Of a DNA stretch of 64,000 bases, positions 1 through 9,108 are shown in pieces. Made by a program: the position numbers and the translations under genes. A model generated the notes under the pieces. It worked only from the letters and a program-made list of their open reading frames with translations. It was not told where the DNA came from and searched no databases. This DNA is from a bacterium (lineage in GTDB: Bacteria > Bacillota > Bacilli > Lactobacillales > Streptococcaceae), in the NCBI GenBank assembly GCA_905221215.1, contig CAJNCI010000002.1, positions 1-64,000 on the forward strand. Reading direction: 5' to 3'. Positions within the stretch are counted from its first letter, which is position 1. Every line of letters begins with the position of its first letter.

Positions 1-606
1 GATATTGCCAGAAAACTTTTTCCTAACGCTAAAATCGTTCTCGACCGCTTTCACATTGTCCAACATCTCAGCCGTGCAATGAGTCGTGTCCGTGTTCAAA
101 TCATGAATCAGTTCAATCGAAAATCTCATGAATACAAAGCCATCAAGCGCTACTGGAAGCTCATCCAGCAGGATAGTCGTAAACTGAGTGATAAACGTTT
201 TTATCGCCCTACTTTTCGCATGCACTTAACAAATAAAGAGATTCTAGACAAGCTTTTGAGCTATTCAGAAGACTTGAGACACCACTATAATCTCTATCAG
301 CTCTTGCTTTTTCACTTTCAGAACAAGGAACCAGACAAATTTTTCGGACTCATTGAGGACAATCTTAAACAGGTTCATCCTCTTTTTCAGACTGTCTTTA
401 AAACCTTCCTCAAGGATAAAGAAAAGATTGTCAACGCCCTTCAACTACCTTATTCTAATGCCAAATTAGAAGCTACTAATAATCTCATCAATCTTATCAA
501 GCGAAATGCCTTTGGTTTTCGGAACTTTGAAAACTTCAAAAAACGGATTTTTATCGCTCTGAATATCAAAAAAGAAAGGACGAAATTCGTCCTTTCTCGA
601 TCTTAG
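1..606 (+). CDS. ISL3-family transposase, C-terminal part (5' end outside window)
   Basis: The frame is open from base 1 (DIARKLFPNAKIVLDRFHIV...), so this is the C-terminal ~201 residues of a transposase that starts before the window. The segment DRFHIVQHLSRAM near the start, and the basic, helical tail with LPYSNAKLEATNNLINLIKRNAFGFRNF, are typical of the ISL3 (DDE) transposases common in pneumococci (IS1167 group). Downstream bases 613-640, read in reverse, look like the terminal inverted repeat of such an element. Whether the copy is complete cannot be judged from this window. Confidence 0.85.
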   Translation, partial: DIARKLFPNAKIVLDRFHIVQHLSRAMSRVRVQIMNQFNRKSHEYKAIKRYWKLIQQDSRKLSDKRFYRPTFRMHLTNKEILDKLLSYSEDLRHHYNLYQLLLFHFQNKEPDKFFGLIEDNLKQVHPLFQTVFKTFLKDKEKIVNALQLPYSNAKLEATNNLINLIKRNAFGFRNFENFKKRIFIALNIKKERTKFVLSRS

Positions 607-612
607 CTTTTC

Positions 613-640
613 TTCAACCCACTACAGTTGACAAAGAGCC
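613..640. repeat. Probable terminal inverted repeat of the ISL3-type IS
   Basis: Read on the minus strand the block begins GGCTCTTTGTCAACTGTAG and lies right behind the transposase stop, where an ISL3 element should end. The partner repeat would be upstream of the window, so this is inferred from position and remembered family resemblance. Confidence 0.5.
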
Positions 641-643
641 GTA

Positions 644-665
644 AACCAGTACCCAAAGATACTGG
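644..665 (-). terminator. Weak hairpin downstream of guaA
   Basis: CCAGTA and TACTGG form a 6-bp stem with an 8-base loop between the IS end and the guaA stop codon. The following T tract on the minus strand is short, so termination here is only possible. Confidence 0.3.
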
Positions 666-698
666 CTAATTAAACTACATAAATTAGTCCTTAAATGA

Positions 699-2261
699 CT
701 ATTCCCACTCAACTGTTGCAGGTGGTTTACTTGTAATATCGTAGACGATACGGTTAACATGATCCACTTCATTTACGATACGTACTGAGATTTTTTGAAG
801 GACTTCCCAAGGAATCTTAGCAAAGTCAGCAGTCATACCATCGATAGAGGTGATAGCACGGATAGCAATTGTGTAGTCGTACGTACGACCGTCACCCATA
901 ACACCAACTGAACGAACACCTGTATTAACTGTGAAGTATTGCCAGATATCGCGGTCAAGACCAGCTTTAGCAATTTCTTCACGAAGGATAGCATCTGATT
1001 CACGAACGGTTTCTAGTTTTTCTTCAGTGATTTCACCCATAACACGGATCGCAAGACCTGGGCCTGGGAATGGTTGGCGCCATACGATGTGGTCTGGCAT
1101 ACCAAGCTCTGTACCAAGGGCACGAACCTCATCTTTATAAAGAGTGTTAAGTGGTTCAATCAATTCAAACTGCATGTCTTCTGGAAGACCACCAACGTTG
1201 TGGTGTGACTTGATAGTTTGAGCTGTATCCGTACCAGACTCAATCACGTCTGTATAAAGAGTTCCTTGAGCAAGGAATTTCACATCTTTGAGTTTGCTTG
1301 CTTCGTCATCAAAGACATAGACAAACTCGTTACCAATGATTTTACGTTTTTGTTCAGGGTCAGAAACACCAGCAAGTTTGTCAAGGAAACGTTTTGCAGC
1401 GTCTGCTTTGACGATATTCAAACCAAACTTACCACCAAGCATGTCCATAACTTGATCCGCTTCTCCTTTACGAAGAAGACCGTGATCCACGAAAATACAG
1501 ATTAATTGATCGCCAATTGCTTTTTGAAGAAGAACACCGACAACTGAAGAGTCAACCCCACCTGAAAGGCCAAGAAGGACACGTTTATCACCGACAGTTT
1601 CACGAATTTTTTGGATCTGCATATCAATGAAGTTATCCATTGACCAGTCGCCTTTAGCTTTACAGATGTTAAGGGCAAAGTTACGAAGGATATCATTTCC
1701 GTATACAGAATGACGAACTTCTGGGTGGAATTGGATACCGTAAATGTGTTTATCTGGGTTTTCAATGGCTGCATAAGGGCAGTCAGCTGATGTTCCAGTA
1801 CGAACAAAGTCAGCAGGAATCTCAGTAACCGCATCACCATGGCTCATCAATACAGTCTGTTCATCAGGTGTTGATTCAAAAAGAGCTGATGATGTGTGAG
1901 TTAGGGTTGATTGACCATATTCACGATTTCCAGCGTCACCTGCAGGAACAACTTTTCCTCCAAGTTTATGGGTCAATAACTGCATACCGTAACAAATTCC
2001 CAAAATAGGAATTCCCAGTTCGAAGATTTCTGGGTCAATATCAAATGAACCATCTTCGTATACAGAATTTGGACCACCTGAAAGGATAATTCCTACAGGA
2101 TTGATTTCACGAACTTCAGCAGCTGAAATTTTATGGCTTTTTAGTTCTGAAAACACACCAATCTCACGGATACGGCGTGAAATCAGCTGGTTGTACTGGC
2201 TACCATAGTCCAAAACGATGATTTTTTCTACATCTTGCAAATCAGTTGAAATGTTGCTCAT
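699..2261 (-). CDS. guaA: GMP synthase (glutamine-hydrolysing)
   Basis: Converts XMP to GMP with glutamine and ATP, the last step of guanine nucleotide synthesis; cytosolic. The 520-aa length is normal. The class I glutamine amidotransferase domain comes first (residues ~12-200), with the nucleophile in GICYGMQLL (~90) and the HPE triad part in QFHPEVRHS. The ATP pyrophosphatase domain follows with the PP-loop GLSGGVDSS (~230) and the C-terminal dimerisation domain ([13 protein letters not shown]...[11 protein letters not shown]). It stands alone on the minus strand, with a BOX remnant upstream and the IS end downstream. Confidence 0.98.
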   Translation of the reverse strand: MSNISTDLQDVEKIIVLDYGSQYNQLISRRIREIGVFSELKSHKISAAEVREINPVGIILSGGPNSVYEDGSFDIDPEIFELGIPILGICYGMQLLTHKLGGKVVPAGDAGNREYGQSTLTHTSSALFESTPDEQTVLMSHGDAVTEIPADFVRTGTSADCPYAAIENPDKHIYGIQFHPEVRHSVYGNDILRNFALNICKAKGDWSMDNFIDMQIQKIRETVGDKRVLLGLSGGVDSSVVGVLLQKAIGDQLICIFVDHGLLRKGEADQVMDMLGGKFGLNIVKADAAKRFLDKLAGVSDPEQKRKIIGNEFVYVFDDEASKLKDVKFLAQGTLYTDVIESGTDTAQTIKSHHNVGGLPEDMQFELIEPLNTLYKDEVRALGTELGMPDHIVWRQPFPGPGLAIRVMGEITEEKLETVRESDAILREEIAKAGLDRDIWQYFTVNTGVRSVGVMGDGRTYDYTIAIRAITSIDGMTADFAKIPWEVLQKISVRIVNEVDHVNRIVYDITSKPPATVEWE

Positions 2262-2330
2262 CTTTTTCCTTTCTCAAAAGAAATATCTTTTTTCAATATT
2301 CTATCACAAATAAGGGCGAATTACCAACTA

Positions 2331-2444
2331 ATACTCCATGAAAATCAAAGAGCAAACTAGGAAGCTAGCCGTAGGTTGCTCAAAGCACTGTTTTGAGGTT
2401 GCAGATGGAAGCTGACGTGGTTTGAAGAGATTTTAGAAGAGTAT
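2331..2444 (-). repeat. BOX element, shortened (boxC-boxA, no complete boxB)
   Basis: The plus strand reads the end of boxC inverted (ATGAAAATCAAAGAGCAAAC) and finishes with inverted boxA (GACGTGGTTTGAAGAGATTT). Only about 114 bp remain, because the middle of boxA and the boxB unit are missing. Comparison with the three fuller copies in this window shows the deletion. It lies between guaA and the GntR gene. Confidence 0.85.
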
Positions 2445-2508
2445 AAACAAGGCGAAGTTTGACTTTTTCTAGTTTATTAAGGTACAATAGAGAAAAGATA
2501 GAAATGAA

Positions 2509-3216
2509 GTGAAAAATATGCTACCTGCTTATATGAAAATCCACGATCAGATTAAAAAGGATATTGACGAGCACCGTTGGGCTATTGGTGAGAGGCTTCC
2601 TAGTGAACGAGATTTAGCAGAACAGTTTGAGGTCAGTCGCATGACCCTCCGCCAAGCCGTATCTCTATTAGTCGAAGAAGGCGTCTTAGAGCGTCGTGTA
2701 GGAAGTGGCACATTTGTTTCCAGCACTCGAGTACAAGAAAAGATGCGAGGGACAACCAGTTTTACTGAAATTGTTAAGTCCCAAGGCAAAGTACCCTCTA
2801 GCCAGCTCATTTCCTACAGAAAAACTATTCCCAATGAGCAGGAAGTTGCCAAGCTAGGAATTTCTCCAACGGAGAATATTATCCGAATGGAACGTGTTCG
2901 CTATGCTGACCAAGTCCCTCTGGTTTATGAGGTTGCTTCTATTCCTGAAAAATTCATTAAGGACTTTAAAAAAGAAGAAATCACCAGTCATTTCTTCCAA
3001 ACCTTGCAAAAACATGGCTATCGTATTGGCAAATCACAGCAGACTATTTATGCTCGTCTCGCTAAAGAAAAGATTGCCCACTATTTGGAAGTTGAAAAAG
3101 GACATGCTATTCTTGGTTTGACTCAGGTTTCCTACCTAGAAGATGGAACTGCATTTGAATACGTAAAAAGTCAGTATGTAGGCGAACGATTTGAATTTTA
3201 TCTTGAAAACAATTAA
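2509..3216 (+). CDS. GntR/HutC-family transcriptional regulator
   Basis: A 235-aa repressor-type protein. An N-terminal winged helix (residues 5-70: LPSERDLAEQFEVSRMTLRQAVSLLVEEGVLERRVGSGTFVS) is followed by a UTRA effector domain (~90-230), which in this family binds sugar phosphates or similar ligands. The layout resembles NagR/YvoA regulators, including FEYVKSQYVGERFEFYL at the end, but the ligand cannot be read from sequence. The call uses GTG at 2509; ATG at 2518 is an alternative and neither has a strong ribosome site. BOX repeats flank it on both sides. Confidence 0.85.
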   Translation: MKNMLPAYMKIHDQIKKDIDEHRWAIGERLPSERDLAEQFEVSRMTLRQAVSLLVEEGVLERRVGSGTFVSSTRVQEKMRGTTSFTEIVKSQGKVPSSQLISYRKTIPNEQEVAKLGISPTENIIRMERVRYADQVPLVYEVASIPEKFIKDFKKEEITSHFFQTLQKHGYRIGKSQQTIYARLAKEKIAHYLEVEKGHAILGLTQVSYLEDGTAFEYVKSQYVGERFEFYLENN

Positions 3217-3411
3217 TACTCTTCGAAAATCTCTTCAAACCGCGTCAACGTCTCCTTGCCGTATGTATAGTTACTGACTTCGTCAGTTTTATCTGCAACC
3301 TCAAAACGGTGTTTTGAGCTGACTTCGTCAGTTCTATCTACAACCTCAAAGCAGGGCTTTGAGCAACCTGCGGCTAGTTTCCTAGTTTGCTCTTTGATTT
3401 TCATTGAGTAT
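3216..3411 (+). repeat. BOX element, A-B-B-C
   Basis: It starts with boxA (ATACTCTTCGAAAATCTCTT...GTCTCCTTGCCGTA). It then has two boxB-like units, each with CTGACTTCGTCAGTT and ACCTCAAA, and ends with boxC (CTTTGAGCAACCTGCGGCTA...TTCATTGAGTAT). About 196 bp. It begins at the stop codon of the GntR gene, so it would be transcribed as part of that gene's 3' end. Confidence 0.95.
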
Positions 3412-3428
3412 AAAATACTACATAAAAC

Positions 3429-3456
3429 CTCTTTGTCACAGACAAAGAGGCTTTTT
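3429..3456. terminator. Bidirectional terminator
   Basis: CCTCTTTGTC and GACAAAGAGG form a 10-bp stem with a 2- to 4-base loop, followed by CTTTTTTATTT on the plus strand and A-rich sequence before it. It sits between two convergent genes and can serve both. Confidence 0.85.
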
Positions 3457-4352
3457 TATTTTTCTAAGAGTAAATCTTTCAAAGAAATCAGAGTTACAGC
3501 AAACAATATCATTGCCATACCAAGAAAATCAATGGGATAAAATTGTTCATTCATGATTAGGAAGGCAAAGAAAACCGCCGAAATTGGCTCAATTGAAGCC
3601 AACAAACTTGACTTGACCGGTCCAATCAAACTGGCTCCCTTTAAGAAGGCTGTATAGGCAAAGACAGTCCCTATAAGGATAATGCCAGCAAAAGCGAGGA
3701 GAAAATCAAGACTAGTTGGGATAGCAGTCTGTAGAACTCCTGTAAAAGGAAGGGCGACCAAACCTGCTATAACCATTCCCACACCAATGACCAAACTGCT
3801 CCCCCACTTCTTAATCAAGGCTATGGGCAAAATAATATAAAGGGCGTAAGTCCAGGCAGAAAAGAGACCCCAGAATAGGCCAGAAGGTGTAATGGATAAC
3901 TGGTCCAACTGACCATGGGTTGCGATCAGGAAGGTTCCTCCAATGGCTAATATGATAGAAATAATCTCTGCCAAGGTCGGTGCCACCTTATCCTTGATAC
4001 AGCTATAAATCAAAATTCCAACAGGACAAACATACTGAAGGACCGTTGCTGTTCCTGCATTGGTTTCCTGAATAGCAGTTAGATAGGCAAACTGGTTGAG
4101 AAAAAGACCAATCAGTGCAAAAATGAGAAGTGACAGCAAACTTTTTCTATCCTTTAAAAAGGCCAGCATTTTATCCTTTGCAGTAGCATAAGCCAAGAGC
4201 ATGAGAATCCCACCAGCGATTAAAAGACGCAAGTTGGTCAAAACCAGAGCTGAAATTCCGTGTGCCATCAGGTATTGGCCACTCGTTCCTGACAAGCCCC
4301 AAGCAATCCCAGCCACAACTGTTAATAAAGTCCCTTTTAAAATATTTGACAT
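3456..4352 (-). CDS. EamA/DMT-family membrane transporter
   Basis: A 298-aa integral membrane protein with about ten hydrophobic segments in two repeats of five, the pattern of the drug/metabolite transporter superfamily. Motifs such as GIAWGLSGTSGQYL at the start and ASIEPISAVFFAFLIMNEQF in the second repeat are typical EamA signatures. Substrate unknown. Its start lies 8 bp after the stop of the hydrolase gene upstream (4361), so the three minus-strand genes from cppA onward are probably one operon. Confidence 0.9.
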   Translation of the reverse strand: MSNILKGTLLTVVAGIAWGLSGTSGQYLMAHGISALVLTNLRLLIAGGILMLLAYATAKDKMLAFLKDRKSLLSLLIFALIGLFLNQFAYLTAIQETNAGTATVLQYVCPVGILIYSCIKDKVAPTLAEIISIILAIGGTFLIATHGQLDQLSITPSGLFWGLFSAWTYALYIILPIALIKKWGSSLVIGVGMVIAGLVALPFTGVLQTAIPTSLDFLLAFAGIILIGTVFAYTAFLKGASLIGPVKSSLLASIEPISAVFFAFLIMNEQFYPIDFLGMAMILFAVTLISLKDLLLEK

Positions 4353-4360
4353 GTCTCTCC

Positions 4361-5296
4361 TTACTCTTCTTTGCGAATCAAGTCCATCACCTGATTACGG
4401 TCTAATATCCACTGGGCTCGTTCGTCCTTTTCATAGGTTCGATTCGATAGGAAAATAGCCGCTTCTTGCTTCTGACGATTCCACATGATAAAGGTACCCG
4501 TATAGCCCGTATGGTCTAGCCATTCTCCCTCCAAATTCCATGCTAAAGAACGTTTCTTGTCATCCAAAGGAGAAAAATTTTGACTCAAGTCTCTTGCAAA
4601 ATCATCCTCTAAATAGTGCTGCAAAAAGATTTGTAAATCCTTTACAGTCGAAAACAAACCAGCACTACCAGCATGTCTACCAAGGAGACGAGCCTTGGGA
4701 TCATGCACTATTCCTGCCTCTACACCTCTAACTGTTGAAACAGCAAGCTCAACAGGCCCAAACTGAGTTTCATTCATTCCCCAAGGTTTCCAGACTTGCT
4801 CCTGTATAATCACATCCAAGTCTTGATCGAAGATTCTTTCCAAAATAAAGCCCAACAGCAAAAAATGGACATCCGAATAAAGAAAGGCTGGCTGACTTCG
4901 TCTCTTGAGATGAAACATCGCTTCCTTTAATTCTGAAGCTGTTAAAAGGTCTCGATTGGGAATAAAAGGATCGAGATCTGTAGCGTGAGTCAAGAGCTGA
5001 CGAATAGTGATATCTTGATAATCACTCTCAGCTAAAAAATCGGTTATTGGTCTGTCAATATCTAATTGACCTTTTTCCCACAAGAAGGTAAAAACGGTGC
5101 CAACCCCAACAACCTTGCTAACACTGGCTAGGTCATAAACTAGTCCTGCCTCAGTATCCAATCCATGTTCTGGGTCACTCTGGCCTACATAGACCTCCGT
5201 CCATTGATTGTCCTTAAAATACGCAAAAGAGGCTCCGGGATAAATCCCTGCCTCGATTTGCTCTTCTATTTTTTTAATAATCTTGGTCCACTTCAT
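4361..5296 (-). CDS. Serine hydrolase, beta-lactamase/penicillin-binding (class C-like) family
   Basis: A 311-aa protein with the class C fold signature. The SxxK motif is SVSK in DLASVSKVVGVGT (~58), a YSD motif appears in FLYSDVHFLLLGFILE (~140) in place of YxN, and HTGYTGT near the C terminus is the KTG-equivalent. No signal peptide is evident, so it is more likely a cytosolic esterase or peptidase-like enzyme than a resistance beta-lactamase. The start codon overlaps the cppA stop by 4 bp, indicating translational coupling. Confidence 0.85.
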   Translation of the reverse strand: MKWTKIIKKIEEQIEAGIYPGASFAYFKDNQWTEVYVGQSDPEHGLDTEAGLVYDLASVSKVVGVGTVFTFLWEKGQLDIDRPITDFLAESDYQDITIRQLLTHATDLDPFIPNRDLLTASELKEAMFHLKRRSQPAFLYSDVHFLLLGFILERIFDQDLDVIIQEQVWKPWGMNETQFGPVELAVSTVRGVEAGIVHDPKARLLGRHAGSAGLFSTVKDLQIFLQHYLEDDFARDLSQNFSPLDDKKRSLAWNLEGEWLDHTGYTGTFIMWNRQKQEAAIFLSNRTYEKDERAQWILDRNQVMDLIRKEE

Positions 5297-6018
5297 ACTT
5301 CTTCAAACCACAATTCAACATTATTTCTATCTTTACCAAGGAAGAATTTTTCAGACTTAGGAATAAAATATTCAGTAGACTCAAATTTTTGGCGCAGACT
5401 TGCTATATCTAGTTCATTGACCAGGAACTTGAGCATAGACAAGTCCCAAGTAACCGCATTGTCCACAGTCAGATCCTGCCCCTGAGCTGGGATAAAATCA
5501 AGTGATGCCCCAACTTCAGATGGTTCCAAGAAACTGTCAACATCAGTTGGAAGATGTAATTCCATAGAAATCTCAAATTTACTTAAAAGGATTGACTTCA
5601 AATCTGTTTGAAATTCAGGTTTTTCTCCTACTTCTACTAGACTTTCTCTGTCATCTTCTGCATGAATCAAAATCAAATCATCTTCTGGCGAGTAAATTTC
5701 AAAAGCGTAGCCGTTTTGACCTTTATATAATTGATGAATCGAATCTGTTTTAGATAAGAGGCCTTCAATTTCCAAGGGATTTTCCACCTTGATAATCAAT
5801 CTAGCTAGTTTTTTTCTTCCCTCTACCTTACGAGTACGCATACTTGGAGCTTCTTCTAAAACCAGCCTTTCAAGACCTGTTTGATCCCCTAGTGACAGAA
5901 AAGCTGACTCTTCTAACAAGGCCTTCATACCAAGGGTTTCAATATAAAATGTTTCATTTAATTTTCTATTATTAACTTTTAAAGTAGGAATAATCCGTAC
6001 AATTTGATTTACATTCAT
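5293..6018 (-). CDS. cppA: CppA family protein
   Basis: The sequence (MNVNQIVRIIPTLKVNNRKL...ETLGMKALLEESAFLSLGD) matches the streptococcal CppA family, annotated as a C3-degrading proteinase. The N-terminal half has a glyoxalase/VOC-like look and the C-terminal half is CppA-specific; I see no classic protease triad. ATG at 6018 is chosen because GGAGG lies 6 bases before it; a longer reading to 6033 would start inside the ribosome site. First gene of the cppA-hydrolase-EamA operon. Confidence 0.85.
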   Translation of the reverse strand: MNVNQIVRIIPTLKVNNRKLNETFYIETLGMKALLEESAFLSLGDQTGLERLVLEEAPSMRTRKVEGRKKLARLIIKVENPLEIEGLLSKTDSIHQLYKGQNGYAFEIYSPEDDLILIHAEDDRESLVEVGEKPEFQTDLKSILLSKFEISMELHLPTDVDSFLEPSEVGASLDFIPAQGQDLTVDNAVTWDLSMLKFLVNELDIASLRQKFESTEYFIPKSEKFFLGKDRNNVELWFEEV

Positions 6019-6112
6019 AAATTCCTCCACCACTTTTTATTTTATAGGATTTTAGAATTTTTTACAAGATATTATGCTCAAATTTACCGATTTTTCGTAA
6101 AATTGCATCTAA

Positions 6113-6137
6113 AAAACCGAGGATTTCCTCGGTTTCA
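6113..6137 (-). terminator. Terminator of the glycerol facilitator gene
   Basis: On the minus strand AAACCGAGG and CCTCGGTTT form a 9-bp stem around a short loop, followed by TTTAGATG. It lies 6 bp past the aquaporin stop. Confidence 0.85.
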
Positions 6138-6142
6138 ATTTC

Positions 6143-7012
6143 TTATAGGTAAAGGAATTTGAAGATAGCTACTGCCGCAATTGCTGCTGCGATAGGTGCT
6201 ACTACTGGTACCCAAGAATACCACCATTTTGAATCCCCTTTGTGCTCACCAAGAACTGATTTTGGAAGGAAAGCATGAAGGAGACGTGGTCCTAAGTCAC
6301 GGGCAGGGTTCAAGGCAGGTCCTGTAGGTCCACCAAGTGATGTTACCAAGGCCATAACAAGGAAACCAAGTGCCAAGTGAGCTACTGAAAGTCCTGAAGC
6401 AGTATGTGGTGCTACTTGGGCTTTGATTGCTAAATCAGAAAAGTCAACATTTTGACCTGCTTGACTAGCCATTTGTTTCATGTATTGAAGCACTTCAGCA
6501 CCAAAGAAGTTTTTAGTCATACCAAGGGCTGCAAAGAAAAGAACAAATGAACCAACAAATTCGTTTACAAAACCATTAACAGTTGCTGCAAAATGCGATT
6601 CTTTTGTACCATTATCCAAACTTGAAATTGTTGAGAAAGTACCCAAGATATTGTTTGGATTTTCAGTTTTCAAGTAATATGGGCGGTGTGTTGCCACAAC
6701 CAAGGCTTGACCAAAGATAGCACCCAACACTTGTGCGATGATATAAGGCGCAACTTGTGCCCAAGGGAAGAGACCGCTGATTGCAAGTCCAAGAGTGAAG
6801 GCTGGGTTGATGTGGTTTCCAGATACGTTACCAAACATCAAGGCTGGGATCATAACCCCCATACCATAACCAACAGCGATAACGATCCAGCCACTTTGGT
6901 GACCTTTCGTACCTTTAAGTTCAACGTTGGCAACTGCACCATTACCAAGAATGATCAAAATAGCAGTTCCCAAAAATTCAGTGGCATATTTAATTGCCCA
7001 TGTGAAATCCAT
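6143..7012 (-). CDS. Glycerol uptake facilitator / aquaporin (MIP family)
   Basis: A 289-aa channel with six membrane spans and both half-helix motifs: NPA in GNHINPAFTLGLAIS (~68) and in GPALNPARDLGPRLLHAF (~235). The aspartate in NPARD marks the glycerol-conducting (GlpF) branch rather than water-only channels. The loop before the second half is longer than in E. coli GlpF, as in lactococcal Gla-type proteins. Monocistronic with its own terminator. Confidence 0.9.
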   Translation of the reverse strand: MDFTWAIKYATEFLGTAILIILGNGAVANVELKGTKGHQSGWIVIAVGYGMGVMIPALMFGNVSGNHINPAFTLGLAISGLFPWAQVAPYIIAQVLGAIFGQALVVATHRPYYLKTENPNNILGTFSTISSLDNGTKESHFAATVNGFVNEFVGSFVLFFAALGMTKNFFGAEVLQYMKQMASQAGQNVDFSDLAIKAQVAPHTASGLSVAHLALGFLVMALVTSLGGPTGPALNPARDLGPRLLHAFLPKSVLGEHKGDSKWWYSWVPVVAPIAAAIAAVAIFKFLYL

Positions 7013-7133
7013 TTGATAGATTCTCCTTAAAATTTTTTAGACAATCCTTATTCTATCAATTTTTACATCTTTTAGCAACTACTTTCCCGAAAGATTATAT
7101 AAGAAAGCGGTTTTATTTCTTATAAAAAACAAA

Positions 7134-7162
7134 AGGATTAAGAAAGTCATTTTCCTTAATCC
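7134..7162 (-). terminator. Terminator of the ATP-grasp gene
   Basis: On the minus strand GGATTAAG and CTTAATCC form an 8-bp stem, followed by TTTTGTTTTTT, a textbook intrinsic terminator just after the stop at 7171. Confidence 0.85.
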
Positions 7163-7170
7163 AATAGTTC

Positions 7171-8337
7171 TTATTCTTGACGTTGTCCGAAATCTGCAAT
7201 CATCTGATCCATTTCTTGTCGACTCGGAGTTGTCAGCATATAAAGGTAATCTCCTTGAAGTTCCGCGAAGGCTGCTGGCATGATTTTTTTAACCTTGAAC
7301 TGCTGACTGTATTTGGCAAGTAAATCCTCCTCAGAATAGACATAATGAGCATTTGCACGGCGAGAAGTAGCCAAACAATACTGCGGTTCAAATTCTGACG
7401 CTGGGAACTCTTCTCCTGCGACAATAGCTGCATAGCCTCGATAAAGATCCAAGGAGTGGGCAAAGTTATAAACATCAATGGTAAAACCACCTGCAGGACG
7501 GTTATTGTACTCAATGGCAATATAATCGTCTCCTTCGCGGAAGAACTCGATATGGAAGAACCGTTCTTTCATACCAAATTCTTTGACGATAGCCTCACCA
7601 TATTTACGTAATTTGGGATCCATATCCTTAAGAACATAGTAGGAATTGTCCATCTTATACATCATGAGATCAAGCGGTGTATAGGCGTAGTCAAAGGTTG
7701 TTGAAAAGACAATCTTACCATACTTGTCCACAAGCCCATCAAAGGTACAGATTTCACTAGAAGTGACAAATTTTTCAAAGAAATAAACGGTCGAATGGTC
7801 CCATTCTTGCTTGAAGTGATGGATATCGTCTTCTGTCTCAAGCTTAAAGGTTGCGGCTGCTCCCACTCCATTATCAGGTTTGGCAATCATTGGAAGGCCG
7901 ATTTCTTTCACTGCTTGATCAACATCTGCTTCCGTCTTGATAACAGCTCCAGGTACCACAGGGACACCTGCTTTTTTGAAAAGCTTCTTCATTTCAGACT
8001 TAAATTTCGTCTTTTTGAGATCCTCTGGTTTGGCACCAAAAACATTGAATTGCTCTCTGAGTGCTGCGTCCAACTCTAACCAATATTCATTGTGGGATTC
8101 GATGCGGTCGATAGGACCATGTTTATAAAAGAGAAAAGCAACTGCTCGTTTGACTTCATCTATGTTCTCAAGATTGTCAACACGGAAATACTCGGTCAGG
8201 CTATTGCGTAAAGGCTCATCCAATTGCTCGTATGGTTCTTGACCAATTCCCAAGACGGTGATGCCTTTATTGGCTAGTTCGATGGTGAACTGTTGAAAGT
8301 TTTGTGGATAGTAGGGAGAAATAACAAGGTAATTCAT
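7171..8337 (-). CDS. ATP-grasp enzyme (carbamoyl-phosphate synthase-like)
   Basis: A 388-aa cytosolic protein. A Rossmann-like N-terminal segment (MNYLVISPYYPQNFQQFTIEL) precedes an ATP-grasp fold with LPMIAKPDNGVGAAATFKL (~150), CTFDGLVDKYGKIVF and the metal-binding end FFREGDDYIAIEYNNRPAGGFTID (~265-290). This predicts ATP-dependent carboxylate-amine or thiol ligation; the substrate is unknown. The gene starts 12 bp after the stop of the upstream esterase, so it is co-transcribed with two esterases, which suggests a shared small-molecule pathway. Confidence 0.85.
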   Translation of the reverse strand: MNYLVISPYYPQNFQQFTIELANKGITVLGIGQEPYEQLDEPLRNSLTEYFRVDNLENIDEVKRAVAFLFYKHGPIDRIESHNEYWLELDAALREQFNVFGAKPEDLKKTKFKSEMKKLFKKAGVPVVPGAVIKTEADVDQAVKEIGLPMIAKPDNGVGAAATFKLETEDDIHHFKQEWDHSTVYFFEKFVTSSEICTFDGLVDKYGKIVFSTTFDYAYTPLDLMMYKMDNSYYVLKDMDPKLRKYGEAIVKEFGMKERFFHIEFFREGDDYIAIEYNNRPAGGFTIDVYNFAHSLDLYRGYAAIVAGEEFPASEFEPQYCLATSRRANAHYVYSEEDLLAKYSQQFKVKKIMPAAFAELQGDYLYMLTTPSRQEMDQMIADFGQRQE

Positions 8338-8349
8338 AGGTCACTCCTT

Positions 8350-9090
8350 TTATAAATAGAGATTGCCGAGGAAATAAGGCATTTGTTTGCGCCACCATTC
8401 CCAGTCGTGGGCAACATCATGTCCCCACTCAGCAAACCAGGCTGGAATTTGTTTCTGGTCAAAGGCTTCTTTGAGCTTGTAGAAAGATGGTAGACCGTCT
8501 TGTTCCCAGGCTCCAAGACCTGTACACAGTACAATTTCTGCCTGACGGTAGCGGTCAATAAACCAGCCGTCATTCTGGTTCCAGATATAATCTACTGGCG
8601 AGTTTTGGTAAATAGCATCGTCGTTGTAGTAATCGCCGACAAAGAAACGTGCGTCGTAAACACCACTGAGAGCAATCACCTTGGTAAAGACATCTGGATG
8701 CTGGAGGAAGAAATTGAGTGCATGGTAGGCGCCCATGGAGCAACCTGTCGTCATCATGCCATCAAACCAACCTGTCTTGTGCTTAATAAAAGGAATAGCC
8801 TCCTCAATCACATAGTGTTCGTAGACACGGTGCATCTCTGCTTGGTCGTGACCGTTTTTCCAAGTGGCCAACCAGCTCTCACTATCCACACTAGATAGGG
8901 TGAAGAACTGTACACGGCCTTCCTCGATAAAGGAAGCACAGGCATTAATCATGCCAAAATCATAGTATTCGTTGTGACTACCACCAGATGAAGCAAAGAC
9001 CACAACTGGAATCCCAGCATGACCATAACGGTTAAGGTACATTTCACGGTTAAGATTGCCACTCCAGTGGCTAAGATGTTCAATATGCAT
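8350..9090 (-). CDS. Esterase family protein (alpha/beta hydrolase)
   Basis: A 246-aa putative esterase of the esterase-D/antigen-85 type. The nucleophile elbow reads TTGCSMGAYHALNF (serine at ~118) and the likely histidine is in WAEWGHDVAHDW near the C terminus; an aspartate in the strand after VLCTGLGAWEQD could complete the triad. No signal peptide. It sits between a second esterase (18 bp upstream) and the ATP-grasp gene in one operon. Confidence 0.85.
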   Translation of the reverse strand: MHIEHLSHWSGNLNREMYLNRYGHAGIPVVVFASSGGSHNEYYDFGMINACASFIEEGRVQFFTLSSVDSESWLATWKNGHDQAEMHRVYEHYVIEEAIPFIKHKTGWFDGMMTTGCSMGAYHALNFFLQHPDVFTKVIALSGVYDARFFVGDYYNDDAIYQNSPVDYIWNQNDGWFIDRYRQAEIVLCTGLGAWEQDGLPSFYKLKEAFDQKQIPAWFAEWGHDVAHDWEWWRKQMPYFLGNLYL

Positions 9091-9108
9091 ATTTTCTCCT
9101 TTCTTACT

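Noticed and set aside
3213..3404. 63-aa minus-strand frame
   Set aside because: It lies wholly inside the BOX repeat and reads repeat units (VSSKHRFEVADKTDEVS); not a gene.
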